64,000 nucleotides of DNA, from positions 28,772 to 92,771 of the forward strand of contig CALUMT010000039.1 of NCBI GenBank assembly GCA_944321845.1, read 5' to 3'. Both the position numbers and the translations under genes were made by a program. Under the pieces are notes generated by a model. It was given only the letters and a program-made list of their open reading frames with translations, was not told the origin of the DNA and ran no database searches. Every line of letters starts with the position of its first letter. Position 1 is the stretch's first letter. Shown in pieces: positions 34,493 through 44,900 of this stretch. This DNA comes from an uncultured Butyricimonas sp. GTDB taxonomy: Bacteria > Bacteroidota > Bacteroidia > Bacteroidales > Marinifilaceae.

Positions 34493-35188
34493 ATGAGAAA
34501 TATATTTTTAGTATTGGCCATATTGTTCTGTGTGGCCTGTGAGGAAGAGCAACCGGAGCCTTTTACTACTCAGCGATTTATAAAATTCAAGTTTTTCAAA
34601 CATTCTCCGGGGACGGAGTATTGGCGAATTAATTATACTTTTTCTTTGGAGTCAGACGATGTACAACAGGCTACGTTGGCTATTCCGGTGGAGTTCAACG
34701 GTTATTCCTTGTCGGAAGAAATCCCATACGCTGTGCGAGTGGTGGCGGATTCCACCACTTTACCGGACGATTGTTATGAATTGCAATTGGAGCAACCTTT
34801 CCGTACTGGGGAAGGAAATATCGATTCCTTGCATATTACGTTGCTAAGGAAGCCGATTTTGAAAGAAGAGGTGAAGCGCTTACGTTTTGAGTTGATTTCC
34901 AATGCCGGATTTGAAACTTTTATGCCGGATTCTTCTTTTATCGACATTTATGTTGGGGATATTGTGATGATTCCCGCATGGTGGGATGAAGGGGTGATAA
35001 GAGGTTATTTGGGAGACTATTCGGATAAAAAACTCTTGGCTTTTGTCGAATGTACAGGTATTCGGGATTTTAGTCTGTTGGATGCCTCTGAGAAACGTTA
35101 TTATGCCTTGATTTTTAAACGTTACGTGGAAGAGAAGGGATTAACGGAAGATAATGGAAAACCGATGGAAATACCTATTTCGGGTTGA
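34493..35188 (+). CDS. DUF4843 lipoprotein
   Basis: The 231-residue lipoprotein (signal ending FCVACEEEQ, Cys at about 16) matches DUF4843, a family found directly after SusD in many Bacteroidota loci. The pattern is an N-terminal beta sandwich (YWRINYTFSLESDDVQQATLAIPVEFNGYS), a middle region (RLRFELISNAGFETFMPDSSFIDIYVGD) and a short helical end with WWDEGVIRGYLGDYSDKKLLAF. It probably sits on the cell surface with SusD and helps to bind or hold the ligand; no ligand is known. Confidence 0.85.
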   Translation: MRNIFLVLAILFCVACEEEQPEPFTTQRFIKFKFFKHSPGTEYWRINYTFSLESDDVQQATLAIPVEFNGYSLSEEIPYAVRVVADSTTLPDDCYELQLEQPFRTGEGNIDSLHITLLRKPILKEEVKRLRFELISNAGFETFMPDSSFIDIYVGDIVMIPAWWDEGVIRGYLGDYSDKKLLAFVECTGIRDFSLLDASEKRYYALIFKRYVEEKGLTEDNGKPMEIPISG

Positions 35189-35234
35189 TTTTCTGGTAAG
35201 TCTCAAAAATAATTTAATGTTTGTTTAAATATTT

Positions 35235-36950
35235 ATGGCTATGAAAAAATATAGTTTGTTTATTATAGGATTATTTTTCTTGCTTGTCGGTTGTCTGGAA
35301 GACGAAACGACCTTTGGCGACCAAGAAATATGGACAGTGGACACTGTTTACTTGACGGACTTGAATACCGGGAATAAACAAAAAGTAAATCAAGGGGCGA
35401 TGGCAAGTTTTTATTCGGATCCGGGAAAGGAGTTTCAGATTGCTGCTCATGAGGTTTACGAGGGGAACGAGAAAGTGCATTTCCGCTGGTGTCTTTTGGA
35501 CGGTACAGAGGTTTCTGATCGGGATACTTTGCGTTATACTTTTACCGCTGAACAATTGCAAGAAAGTAACAATATTGTGATGTTATACGCTTACCGGGGA
35601 GATAAAGAAGCCGCAAACGTATATCAGGTGGGATTTTCATTGAATAACCCTTTTGGTACGGGATTAGTAGTATTAGCTAAAGAAGGCGGGAATACGGTAT
35701 TGGATTTTTGTCCACGACGAAGAGAGGCTAAACGTATGGAGTTCTTTGACGGGAAAGAGTATAATATCAGTTTTTATTCTTATCCGATTCAGGAAAACGT
35801 GTTTGCCGCCAATAATGATGGAGAGGCTTTACGTATGACGTCACCGTTGAATATTTCTTACGCTCAAGGTGCTTACGCTTATCCTTTACCGGATCCCTTG
35901 AAGGCAATACACCTCTTGGATGCGAACTGGAAAAATTCTATCGCAATAGATCTGAATGGAATGAAAAAAATGATTTATCTAGAGGATGAGTTCTTGGAAA
36001 TGCCGGATGAAGAAGTTGTCGCACGAGACTTTAAGACAATAGGAGCAATGTCCTTACTACACTTGGAAAATGGAGAGATTTATACGCGGGTAAATTATGA
36101 TAGAGGAAATCCTTGTACCGGTAAATTCTTGCCGATTCCGTTGACGTGTAAAGACCAGAATAATCCAGCTAAAGCTGCAGAAACAATTTTAGCAACACGG
36201 ATTGCCCAACAGGTTGGTGGAACAAATTGGTGCGTGGTTTTTGAGAAAGATAAAAAGCGTTTCTTGGTGGTAACTGCTTCTGATGGTAGTTCCGGGACTT
36301 GGTCTGCCCCGATAGATTATTGTGGGGTGTTTGATTTTAACAATCCATCGAAAGCTTACCCGGAAGGGGCTGTCCCGATGAATAATTTTGATAAAGATAT
36401 TCGTTTCTTCTTCGTGGATCCGGGTTATGAGGCAAAATTACATGTTATCTATAAAGATAATGATGGTTATTATTTACAAACTTGTAATCTGAATCTGAAT
36501 ACTTATTCTTCAGTACATACTTTCTCATTTACGGTGGAGGCTGCTCCTATTAAATTATCTGCGGCAACGCAACAATTATTAGAACAGGAAAGGTGCGTGT
36601 TGACAGAAAATCCTTCGGGACTTTCTTCTCCTGCCATATTTTTAAGTGTAGGGAATGAAATTTATTCTTTGGATTTGTTTAATGGGGATGTTGATGTTTT
36701 TATCGAGATAGAAGAAGCAAAAGGGAATGATATTGTTCAAGTAAGGCGATTGGTACCCTGGATGACTGTAAGTGGTAATGGAGCAGCCAATGCTTATTTT
36801 GGTGGGAGATTTTTGGCGGTGGCTTTTTCGAACGGGGATTTGAAGATTATCCGTAATTATGATGATCCTCGAGACCCGAATAATACCCATTACGAGGTAA
36901 TCACGGAGAAGCATTACGATGGTGGCATTGTTGATATGCTTTACTACTAA
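35235..36950 (+). CDS. PKD-like family lipoprotein
   Basis: The 571-residue lipoprotein (lipobox LLVGCLED, Cys at about 19; ATG 35235 or 35241) has an N-terminal PKD-like beta domain (about 50-135, including VHFRWCLLDGTEVSDRDTLRYTF) and a C-terminal part with repeated short strand pairs that look like a beta propeller (NPFGTGLVVLAKEGGNTVLDF and similar). The DUF4843 plus PKD-like pair after SusCD is a recurrent arrangement in Odoribacteraceae as I recall. A strong terminator follows, so this is the last gene of the fecR-susCD unit. Confidence 0.82.
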   Translation: MAMKKYSLFIIGLFFLLVGCLEDETTFGDQEIWTVDTVYLTDLNTGNKQKVNQGAMASFYSDPGKEFQIAAHEVYEGNEKVHFRWCLLDGTEVSDRDTLRYTFTAEQLQESNNIVMLYAYRGDKEAANVYQVGFSLNNPFGTGLVVLAKEGGNTVLDFCPRRREAKRMEFFDGKEYNISFYSYPIQENVFAANNDGEALRMTSPLNISYAQGAYAYPLPDPLKAIHLLDANWKNSIAIDLNGMKKMIYLEDEFLEMPDEEVVARDFKTIGAMSLLHLENGEIYTRVNYDRGNPCTGKFLPIPLTCKDQNNPAKAAETILATRIAQQVGGTNWCVVFEKDKKRFLVVTASDGSSGTWSAPIDYCGVFDFNNPSKAYPEGAVPMNNFDKDIRFFFVDPGYEAKLHVIYKDNDGYYLQTCNLNLNTYSSVHTFSFTVEAAPIKLSAATQQLLEQERCVLTENPSGLSSPAIFLSVGNEIYSLDLFNGDVDVFIEIEEAKGNDIVQVRRLVPWMTVSGNGAANAYFGGRFLAVAFSNGDLKIIRNYDDPRDPNNTHYEVITEKHYDGGIVDMLYY

Positions 36951-36972
36951 TTTTTCTTGTATATATTGAAAT

Positions 36973-37016
36973 TTGGCCCAAGTATCATGCTGATATGATT
37001 GGCTTGGGCCAATTTT
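36973..37016 (+). terminator. Terminator after the SusCD locus
   Basis: TTGGCCCAAG (36973-36982) and CTTGGGCCAA (37003-37012) form a perfect 10-bp stem, with a second inner pairing of ATCAT (36984-36988) and ATGAT (36995-36999). A T-run follows. Confidence 0.85.
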
Positions 37017-37032
37017 AAAATAGGTAATACCT

Positions 37033-37530
37033 ATGAATAATAGTTTCTTAATTCTTCTCATTCTTGAATTTATGGATGCGAATGTACAAAAGCAATTGGA
37101 ATTCTATTATCGCCGGAGGATTAAAGCAGCACGGATTATGTTTGTATCTTGTGTTGGTTTGGGAATAATAGCATGGTTTTTAAGAAATGATGTTACTTAC
37201 GGGATTACACAGCAAGCGTTTATTGTACTCATGTTTGTATTGAGTTTGGCTCTTGCGACGTATGTTTGTTGGTCCTGGATATATAAAACTCTTCCCTTGT
37301 TAAGAGCAAATGGAATGAAAGGGAAATATTTAAATTTTTGTTTGACATTGATAGTGGCTATTGTGATAACTTATAGTTGGGAGGGATATGTTTGGGAAGA
37401 GTTGCGACTATTGGGTTATTCCACGATTTCTCGAATCATGTTCATGTTCTCTGCTGTTATTTTGATGGCGGCAGGACTTTCTTTTCCGGGATTGATAGGT
37501 GCTAAAAAGCGTAAGAAAAATAAATCGTAA
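37033..37530 (+). CDS. Small membrane protein of unknown function
   Basis: The protein has 165 residues from ATG 37033, or 152 from ATG 37072 (MDANVQKQLEFYYRRR), which looks like a better cytoplasmic start. It has four membrane segments and a lysine-rich tail (GAKKRKKNKS). The family is not recognised. It is followed after 21 bp by a very small secreted frame and then GH92, and it is separated from the SusCD locus by a terminator. Confidence 0.6.
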   Translation: MNNSFLILLILEFMDANVQKQLEFYYRRRIKAARIMFVSCVGLGIIAWFLRNDVTYGITQQAFIVLMFVLSLALATYVCWSWIYKTLPLLRANGMKGKYLNFCLTLIVAIVITYSWEGYVWEELRLLGYSTISRIMFMFSAVILMAAGLSFPGLIGAKKRKKNKS

Positions 37531-37551
37531 CTTAATATTAATTGTGTATTT

Positions 37552-37737
37552 ATGAGAATATGGAGTTTTATATTGCTGTTGATTGTTTCAGCGAATGCGA
37601 CCGCTCAAAATAATGAGTGGAGGAAAAAGATGCAAGTTTTTAAGATGGATGAGCATAAGTCTTTGGTGATGGGATTGAGTGTAGAAGACAGGATGATAAA
37701 GAAAGGTGAACGGGTAAGTATATGTATAAGATTTTGA
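37552..37737 (+). CDS. Short secreted frame overlapping the GH92 start
   Basis: This 61-residue frame starts with a convincing signal peptide (MRIWSFILLLIVSANATAQ) and has only about 42 further residues (WRKKMQVFKMDEHKSLVMGL and so on). It ends 16 bp inside the GH92 gene. It may be a real small exported protein, translationally coupled to GH92, or the remnant of a longer secreted gene cut short. I cannot decide which. Confidence 0.4.
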   Translation: MRIWSFILLLIVSANATAQNNEWRKKMQVFKMDEHKSLVMGLSVEDRMIKKGERVSICIRF

Positions 37738-40121
37738 TAAATTACCTTGTATTATCGCTCTTGTGTGGAGCTGCATTCAAGGGAAAAGCTGAAGAATCAG
37801 TATCGGGAGAAAAATCTGGTAGAAAAACAAATGACAAAACTGATGAAAAAATGAAAATAGAATATGTTGCTCCTTTTATAGGGACAAACGGGATGGGACA
37901 TACTTTCCCCGGGGCATGTTATCCATTTGGAATTGTCCAGCTGAGTCCAGATACGGATACGATACCGCATAATATTGATGGTGTATATCAACCTCGAGCT
38001 TACGAGTATTGTGCCGGTTATCAGTATCGAGATAAGACTATAGTGGGTTTCAGTCATACTCATTTCAGTGGTACTGGTCATTCTGATTTGGGAGATATTT
38101 TAGTAATGCCGACATCGGGGCCGTTGCAATTGAATCCGGGAACAGCGGATAATCCTGATGGAGGTTATCGCTCAAGATATTCCCATGATTCCGAATATGC
38201 CCGTCCTGGTTACTATGAGGTCTTCCTGGATGATTATGGAATAAAGGCGCAACTTACCGCAACAAAAAGGACAGGGATCCATAAGTATACCTACTCTCCT
38301 GGAGTTGAGCAAAGGATAATCTTGGACCTGATTCACGGAATTTATAATTATGATGGAAAAGTCCTTTGGGCACAGATTCGCGTGGAAAGTGATACGCTGA
38401 TAACAGGTTACAGAATAACGAACGGATGGGCCAGAACAAATTATACCTATTTCGCTATATCTTTTTCTCGTTCCATTGTAAATTATGGTTGTGAGGAAAA
38501 GGCTCAAGTGAAATACAAGGGAGGCTACGGTCGTTTCGATATGACACATAACTTTCCGGATATAGGAGGTCGCAAGATCGTTGCCTATTTTGAATTTGAT
38601 CCCGCGAAATCTTGTGAACTTGAGATACGAGTGGCGCTTTCGGGGGGAAGTACTGAGGGAGCCTTGAAAAATCTGAAAGCGGAGACGGATGGATGCAACT
38701 TCGATCAGTTGACCTCAGCCGCACAAGTACAATGGGAGAAAGAGCTTTCGGTAATTGAGGCGCAAGGTAATGAGGACCAACTTACGATGCTTTATACCTC
38801 GCTTTATCACACGATGATAAATCCGTCCGTTTATTGTGATGTGGACGGCCAATATCGTGGAATAGATAATAATATTCATGATGCAGTGGATTTTACGAAT
38901 TATACAATCTTTTCATTGTGGGATACCTATCGGGCATTGCATCCCCTCTTTAATATAATAAACCGTAAGGTGAATACCGATGTGGTGAAATCGATGCTTA
39001 AACATTATGAGCAAAGTGTGCATCATGCCCTTCCTGTATGGAGTCATATGGGGAATGAAAATTGGTGTATGATAGGATACCATGCAGTGTCTGTTCTGGC
39101 AGATGCAATAGCTAAAGGTTTGGAGATAGATAAAGAAAAGGCATTGAGGGCAATGGTAAGTAGTTCTACCATCCCTTATTATGATGGTACGGCAGAGTAT
39201 ATGAAATATGGTTATGTCCCGTTGGAGAGAAGTGCCAGTGCTGCTTCTCAGACGCTGGAATACGCTTATGATGATTGGGCTATCTATAATACGGCTCGCC
39301 TTATGGGCAATGATTCTCTTGCCCACATTTATCGAGAACGAGCGATGAACTATGCGAATATTTTTGATGATGAAACAGGTTATGCGCGTCCGCGTCTTTA
39401 TGATGGTAGTTTCAAGCAGGATTTCGATTTGTGTAATACCCATGGACAAGGCTTTATTGAAGGGAATGCTTTGAATTATTCGTTCTATGTACCGCAAGAT
39501 GTTGATGGGCTTATAAAGGAAATGGGAGGGGAAGAGCAGTTCTTGAAAAATCTGGATGAACTTTTTACCATGGAACTCTCCGATGAATTTTTTGCACATA
39601 CAGAGGATGTTACGCGAGAGGGGATTTTGGGAGGTTATGTACATGGGAATGAACCGAGTCATCATGTACCTTTTTTGTATAATTGGACTTCTCAACCATG
39701 GAAGACTCAGTATTGGCAGAGGGAAATAATGAATAAGATGTATAGGAATAATATTGACGGTCTTTGCGGTAATGATGATTGTGGGCAAATGTCCGCATGG
39801 TATATTCTTTCAGCAATGGGATTTTATCCTGTTTGTCCGGGCACAGACCAGTATGTCCTTGGAGCGCCTTATTTGCCTTATATGAAAGTGAAATTGGAAA
39901 ACGGGAGAACCTTTGAGATTTGTGCGGAAAAAGTGAGTGACCGTAATCGTTATGTGAAATCCGTGACATTGAATGGCAAACCTTATACTAAAGGTTATAT
40001 TACACAGAAAGACATCATGAATGGTGGAGTACTTCGTTTTGAAATGGGGCCCACCCCGAATAAAAAGCGTGTTTTCTTGGAATCTGACAGGCCTTATTCT
40101 TTGTCTGGAGGGAGGCTTTAG
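37722..40121 (+). CDS. Glycoside hydrolase family 92 enzyme (putative alpha-mannosidase)
   Basis: GH92 enzymes are calcium-dependent exo-alpha-mannosidases. The 799-residue protein has a weak signal sequence (residues 1-24) and the full GH92 fold: FIGTNGMGHTFPGACYPFGIVQLSPDT near the N-terminus, the VGFSHTHFSGTGHSDLGDI motif, FSLWDTYRALHPL, and the C-terminal catalytic region GLCGNDDCGQMSAWYILSAMGFYPVCPGTDQY. The acid/base Glu region around HGNEPSHHVPFLYNW is present. It lies downstream of the SusCD locus but beyond a terminator, so any link to that locus (host N-glycan use) is inference. Confidence 0.92.
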   Translation: MYKILINYLVLSLLCGAAFKGKAEESVSGEKSGRKTNDKTDEKMKIEYVAPFIGTNGMGHTFPGACYPFGIVQLSPDTDTIPHNIDGVYQPRAYEYCAGYQYRDKTIVGFSHTHFSGTGHSDLGDILVMPTSGPLQLNPGTADNPDGGYRSRYSHDSEYARPGYYEVFLDDYGIKAQLTATKRTGIHKYTYSPGVEQRIILDLIHGIYNYDGKVLWAQIRVESDTLITGYRITNGWARTNYTYFAISFSRSIVNYGCEEKAQVKYKGGYGRFDMTHNFPDIGGRKIVAYFEFDPAKSCELEIRVALSGGSTEGALKNLKAETDGCNFDQLTSAAQVQWEKELSVIEAQGNEDQLTMLYTSLYHTMINPSVYCDVDGQYRGIDNNIHDAVDFTNYTIFSLWDTYRALHPLFNIINRKVNTDVVKSMLKHYEQSVHHALPVWSHMGNENWCMIGYHAVSVLADAIAKGLEIDKEKALRAMVSSSTIPYYDGTAEYMKYGYVPLERSASAASQTLEYAYDDWAIYNTARLMGNDSLAHIYRERAMNYANIFDDETGYARPRLYDGSFKQDFDLCNTHGQGFIEGNALNYSFYVPQDVDGLIKEMGGEEQFLKNLDELFTMELSDEFFAHTEDVTREGILGGYVHGNEPSHHVPFLYNWTSQPWKTQYWQREIMNKMYRNNIDGLCGNDDCGQMSAWYILSAMGFYPVCPGTDQYVLGAPYLPYMKVKLENGRTFEICAEKVSDRNRYVKSVTLNGKPYTKGYITQKDIMNGGVLRFEMGPTPNKKRVFLESDRPYSLSGGRL

Positions 40122-40197
40122 ATTATTCTATTCAAGGTCGATTTCAATATATGTTTAGGGATGTAAATGGATATTGGAATTTATAAATGGTAATATA

Positions 40198-40698
40198 TTA
40201 TATTTGCTCGAGAGCGAGAAGCTGTTGCTTTAGCTGGAGGCCTCCGGCGTAACCGGTGAGGCTGCCGTTGCTCCCGATAACCCGGTGGCAAGGGATGATG
40301 ATACTGATGGGATTGTGGCCGACAGCGCCTCCGACTGCCTGGGCGGACATGTGTGGAATTGCCTTACGGCGGGCGATTTCTTCCGCGATTTGTTTGTACG
40401 TTGTGGTACGGCCATAAGGGATGGTTTGTAATATTTCCCACACTGCAACACGGAAAGGTGTGTCGTCTAAGCGGATGGCTGGAGTGAAATCAGGTTGTAT
40501 CCTTTGGAAATACCTGTTTAGCCATTCCCGGGTTTGTGCAAATACCGGCAGTTCCTTGTTTGTTGCAGCATCAACTAAATCCTCGGGGAAATATTTTTGT
40601 TGTTCGAACCACAGGCCGGTTAGGAATTTTCCATCACTGCCCATGAATATTTTCCCGTACGGGGAGTGGTATTGTGTCACGTGTACGATGTTTTTCAT
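40198..40698 (-). CDS. ogt: Methylated-DNA--[protein]-cysteine S-methyltransferase
   Basis: This suicide repair protein moves methyl groups from O6-methylguanine to its own Cys. The 166-residue protein has the RAVWEILQTIPYG-type motif (FRVAVWEILQTIPYGRTTTYKQIA), GGAVGHNPISIIIPCHRVIGSNGSLTGYAGGL with the acceptor Cys in PCHRV, and the final helix QLLALEQI. I used ATG 40698, which begins MKNIVHVTQYHSPYG; a frame to 40740 is longer. It is a single gene on the minus strand, unlike its neighbours. Confidence 0.94.
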   Translation of the reverse strand: MKNIVHVTQYHSPYGKIFMGSDGKFLTGLWFEQQKYFPEDLVDAATNKELPVFAQTREWLNRYFQRIQPDFTPAIRLDDTPFRVAVWEILQTIPYGRTTTYKQIAEEIARRKAIPHMSAQAVGGAVGHNPISIIIPCHRVIGSNGSLTGYAGGLQLKQQLLALEQI

Positions 40699-40794
40699 GT
40701 GATTCTTTTTGGTCGGGTAAAGGTAGAAATTTTCGTTCAAACGTTATCGTTGTGGGTATTTATTTATTTTTGGCGATGATTTGAATAAATTTAT

Positions 40795-40825
40795 TTTGGA
40801 TATTAGCATATTGTCCCTATTTTTG
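40795..40825 (+). promoter_or_regulatory. carAB promoter
   Basis: TTTG (40795-40798) and TATTTTTG (40818-40825, exact TAnnTTTG) are separated by 19 bp. This predicts a transcript start near 40832 and a leader of about 34 nt before carA. Confidence 0.7.
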
Positions 40826-40865
40826 CGCCCAAAATAAATAATTATTCATTTAAACCTGAATAAAT

Positions 40866-41948
40866 ATGCAACAATTGAAAAAGGCCCGTCTGCTGCTTGA
40901 AGACGGGACAATTTATGAAGGGACTTCCTTTGGTTACGAGAAATCGGTTTCCGGGGAAGTCGTTTTTTATACGGCCATGACCGGTTATCCGGAGAGTTTA
41001 ACGGATCCTTCCTACGCGGGACAGATACTTGTGCCCACTTATCCGATGATCGGGAATTATGGTGTCCCGGTGGATGACGAAAGGGATGGTATTTCGAAGT
41101 TTTTCGAATCGGACAGAATCCATTGTAAGGCGTTGGTCATTTCGGATTATTCTTCCCGTTACAGTCATTGGAACTCACAGAAAAGCCTCGGAGATTGGTT
41201 GAAAGAACAACAGGTCCCGGGGCTTTTTGGTATAGATACCCGGGCATTGACCCAAAAACTGCGGGATTGCGGGGCTATGACTGGTAAGATCCTTTTTGAT
41301 GATGAGGATATCCCCTTTTATGACCCGAATCAGGATAATCTCGTGGCCCAGGTATCTACCCGTAAGATTATGGAGTACGGCAACGGACGCTATAAAGTGA
41401 TCTTGGTGGATTGCGGGGTGAAGAACAATATTCTCCGCTGTCTGTTGAAGCGGGATGTAACCGTCAAGCGGGTACCCTGGGATTATGATTTCACCCGGGA
41501 GGCTTGCGATGGAATATTCCTCTCGAACGGTCCGGGCGATCCGGCCATGTGCGAGGCGACCATTGCCCACGTGCGGAAAGCCTTGCAGGGGAATACCCCC
41601 ATCATGGGGATTTGCCTGGGGAATCAGTTGATGGCGCGGGCTGCCGGGGCGGAAACCTATAAATTGAAATACGGGCATCGCGGGCATAACCAACCGGTGA
41701 TGCAGCCTGGTGGCACCCGTTGCTATATCACTTCCCAGAATCACGGTTTCGCGATAGACGAGCGGACCTTGCCTGCCGACTGGGAACCGCTTTTTGTGAA
41801 CGTGAATGACGGGACGAACGAGGGAATTCGCCACCGTTCCAAGCCTTTCTTCTCGGCCCAGTTCCACCCGGAGGCGGCCAGCGGTCCGGTGGACACGGAG
41901 TTCCTTTTCGATGATTTTATTAAAGCCATGCAAGATTCCCATGAATAA
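40866..41948 (+). CDS. carA: Carbamoyl-phosphate synthase small subunit
   Basis: CarA is the glutamine amidotransferase subunit that feeds ammonia to CarB. The 360-residue protein has the N-terminal domain (ARLLLEDGTIYEGTSFGYEKSVSGEVVFYTAMTGYPESLTDPSYAGQ) and the class I glutaminase domain with the catalytic Cys in MGICLGNQLM and the His/Glu dyad in FSAQFHPEAASGP. Length is normal. The stop is 22 bp before the carB start chosen here. The promoter at 40795-40825 serves both genes. Confidence 0.97.
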   Translation: MQQLKKARLLLEDGTIYEGTSFGYEKSVSGEVVFYTAMTGYPESLTDPSYAGQILVPTYPMIGNYGVPVDDERDGISKFFESDRIHCKALVISDYSSRYSHWNSQKSLGDWLKEQQVPGLFGIDTRALTQKLRDCGAMTGKILFDDEDIPFYDPNQDNLVAQVSTRKIMEYGNGRYKVILVDCGVKNNILRCLLKRDVTVKRVPWDYDFTREACDGIFLSNGPGDPAMCEATIAHVRKALQGNTPIMGICLGNQLMARAAGAETYKLKYGHRGHNQPVMQPGGTRCYITSQNHGFAIDERTLPADWEPLFVNVNDGTNEGIRHRSKPFFSAQFHPEAASGPVDTEFLFDDFIKAMQDSHE

Positions 41949-41970
41949 CATTAAAACGAGCAACAATAAC

Positions 41971-44900
41971 ATGAAACAGATATACAAGGTTCTACTTTTA
42001 GGTTCAGGTGCGTTGAAAATCGGTGAAGCCGGGGAATTTGACTATTCCGGTTCCCAGGCCTTGAAAGCGCTCCGGGAAGAGGGCATTTACAGCGTGTTGA
42101 TAAACCCGAATATCGCCACCGTGCAGACCTCCGAGGGGGTTGCCGATAAAATATACTACCTTCCGGTGACTCCCGAGTTTGTCGAGAAGGTTATCGAGAA
42201 GGAACGCCCGGATGGCATCCTGCTCTCTTTTGGCGGACAGACGGCCTTGAATTGCGGGGTCGCCTTGTACAAGAGCGGGGTGTTGGAAAAATACGGCGTA
42301 CAGGTACTGGGTACACCCGTGCAGGCGATTATCGACACGGAGGATCGCGAGATATTTGCCTATAAACTGGCAGAAATCGGTGTGAAAACAGCCCGGAGTA
42401 TTGCGGCTTCTTCGATGGAGGAGGCGATTGCCGCCGTGGAAGAGATCGGTTTTCCCGTGATTATACGGGCGGCTTATACCTTGGGGGGATTGGGGTCCGG
42501 ATTCTGTTCCAACCGGGAAGAGTTGGAGCGTCTGGCGGCGAGTGCCTTCTCTTACTCCCCGCAGATTCTCGTGGAGGAATCGCTTAAGGGCTGGAAAGAG
42601 GTGGAATACGAGGTGGTTCGGGACGGCTACGATAATTGTATCACCGTCTGCAACATGGAGAATTTTGACCCGCTTGGTATCCACACGGGGGAAAGTATCG
42701 TGGTGGCACCTTCGCAGACTTTAAGTAATAGCGAGTATCACAAACTTCGGGCTATCGCCATTCAGATTGTCCGCCACATCGGGATTGTCGGGGAATGCAA
42801 CGTGCAGTATGCCCTCGATCCGGATTCGGAGGATTACCGGGTCATCGAGGTGAATGCCCGGCTCTCCCGCTCCAGTGCCTTGGCCTCCAAGGCAACGGGG
42901 TATCCCCTGGCTTTCGTGGCGGCTAAATTGGGTATGGGTTATGGCCTGCACGAGATCAAGAATTCCGTGACGAAGGTGACCACGGCTTGTTTCGAACCGG
43001 CCTTGGATTACGTGGTATGCAAGATTCCCCGTTGGGATTTGAACAAGTTCGAAGGCGTTTCCAAGCTGATCGGTTCCTCCATGAAGAGCGTGGGAGAGAT
43101 TATGGCTATCGGTAGAAGTTTCGAGGAGGCTATCCAGAAAGGTATCCGCATGATCGGTCAGGGGATGCATGGATTTGTCGGTAACGCCACCAAGGTGAAG
43201 GATATTGATGAGGAACTGCAGCATCCCACGGATGCCCGGTTGTTCGCGATTGCCAAGGCCTTCGACGAGGGATATTCCATAGACAAGATACACGAACTGA
43301 CGAAGATAGACCGATGGTTTCTCCAGCGGCTGGAGAATATCCATCTGTTAAAGGAGGAACTGAGCCGATTCGACCATGAAACGGATGTGCCCCGGGAATT
43401 GCTACTGGAGGCCAAACAGTACGGTTTCTCGGATTTCCAGATTGCCCGTTTCACGATGAAAGATAGCCCACTCTCCGCTCACGAGAAAATGCTCCGTGTC
43501 CGGGCCTATCGTAAAAGCTTGGGCATCTTCCCCTGTATCAAGCAGATCGACACGCTCGCCGGGGAGTATCCCGCTTTGACGAACTACCTGTACGTTACCT
43601 ACAATGGAACTAAAAATGACGTGGAATACGAGCACGATAACCGTTCCGTGATTGTGCTGGGTTCCGGGGCTTACCGCATCGGCAGCAGCGTCGAATTCGA
43701 CTGGTGTGGGGTTAGTGCGCTCAACACGATTCGGCGAATGGGCTACCGCTCCGTGATGATAAACTACAACCCGGAGACCGTGAGTACCGATTATGACACC
43801 TGCGACCGTCTCTACTTCGACGAGCTTTCGTTCGAGCGGGTGATGGATATCGTTGAACTGGAAACTCCCCGCGGGGTTATCGTTTCTACGGGAGGACAGA
43901 TCCCCAACAACCTGGCCATGCGGCTTCACGGCGAGAACGTACCTATCCTGGGAACCTCTCCCGAGTCGATTGACCGAGCCGAGGATCGCCAGAAATTCTC
44001 CTCCATGTGCGATGCCTTGGGGATCGACCAGCCCCGCTGGAGCGAATTGACGAGCATAGAGGATATTTACCGCTTCGTGGATGAGGTTGGTTTTCCCCTG
44101 CTCATCCGTCCTTCCTATGTCCTTTCCGGGGCGGCGATGAACGTTGTCTCCAACAAGGATGAGTTGCTGCATTTCCTTGAACTGGCGGCAGAGGTTTCCA
44201 AGGACCATCCCGTGGTCGTTTCCGAATTCATCGAGCAGGCCAAGGAAGTGGAAATTGACGCTGTTGCCCAGGATGGAGAGATTAAGGCTTATGCCATCAG
44301 CGAGCATGTAGAGTTTGCCGGGGTTCATTCCGGGGATGCGACCATTGTCTTCCCTGCCCAGAAATTGTACGTGGAGACCATCCGCCGCATCAAGAAAATC
44401 GCCCGCTCCATCGCCCGGGAGTTGAACATTTCCGGGCCTTTCAACATGCAGTTCCTGGCGAAGGACAACGACATCAAGGTTATCGAGTGCAACCTCCGGG
44501 CTTCCCGCTCATTCCCCTTTGTGTCCAAGGTGCTGAAATATAACTTTATCGATATGGCGACCCGCATCATGCTGGGTGAACGGGTGGAACCCCTTGCCAA
44601 ATCCTTCTTCGACCTGGATTACGTGGGAGTCAAGGCATCGCAATTCTCCTTCGCCCGTCTCTTGAAAGCGGACCCGGTTCTCGGGGTCGACATGGCCTCC
44701 ACGGGAGAGGTCGGCTGCCTGGGCGAGAATTATTACGAGGCCATCCTCAAAAGTATGCTTTCCGTCGGTCAGCGGATACCCCGGAAGAATATCCTGATCT
44801 CTTCCGGCCCGATGCGTTCCAAGGTGGAATTGCTGAATTCTACCCGGATGCTCATGGAGAAAGGTTATGCCATCTATTCCACGGAAGGGACGGCGAAATT

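Noticed and set aside
37033-40121. GH92 as part of the fecR-susCD operon
   Set aside because: A strong terminator (36973-37016) and a non-related membrane gene separate them, so one transcript is unlikely.
41806-41970. N-terminal extension of carB by 55 residues
   Set aside because: It reads through the end of carA in another frame and adds an Arg/Ser-rich segment absent from CarB proteins; ATG 41971 matches family length.
43402-44328. 308-residue open frame antisense to carB (and similar ones at 42004 and 42721)
   Set aside because: carB is certain here, and long antisense frames are expected in GC-rich coding DNA with this codon use.
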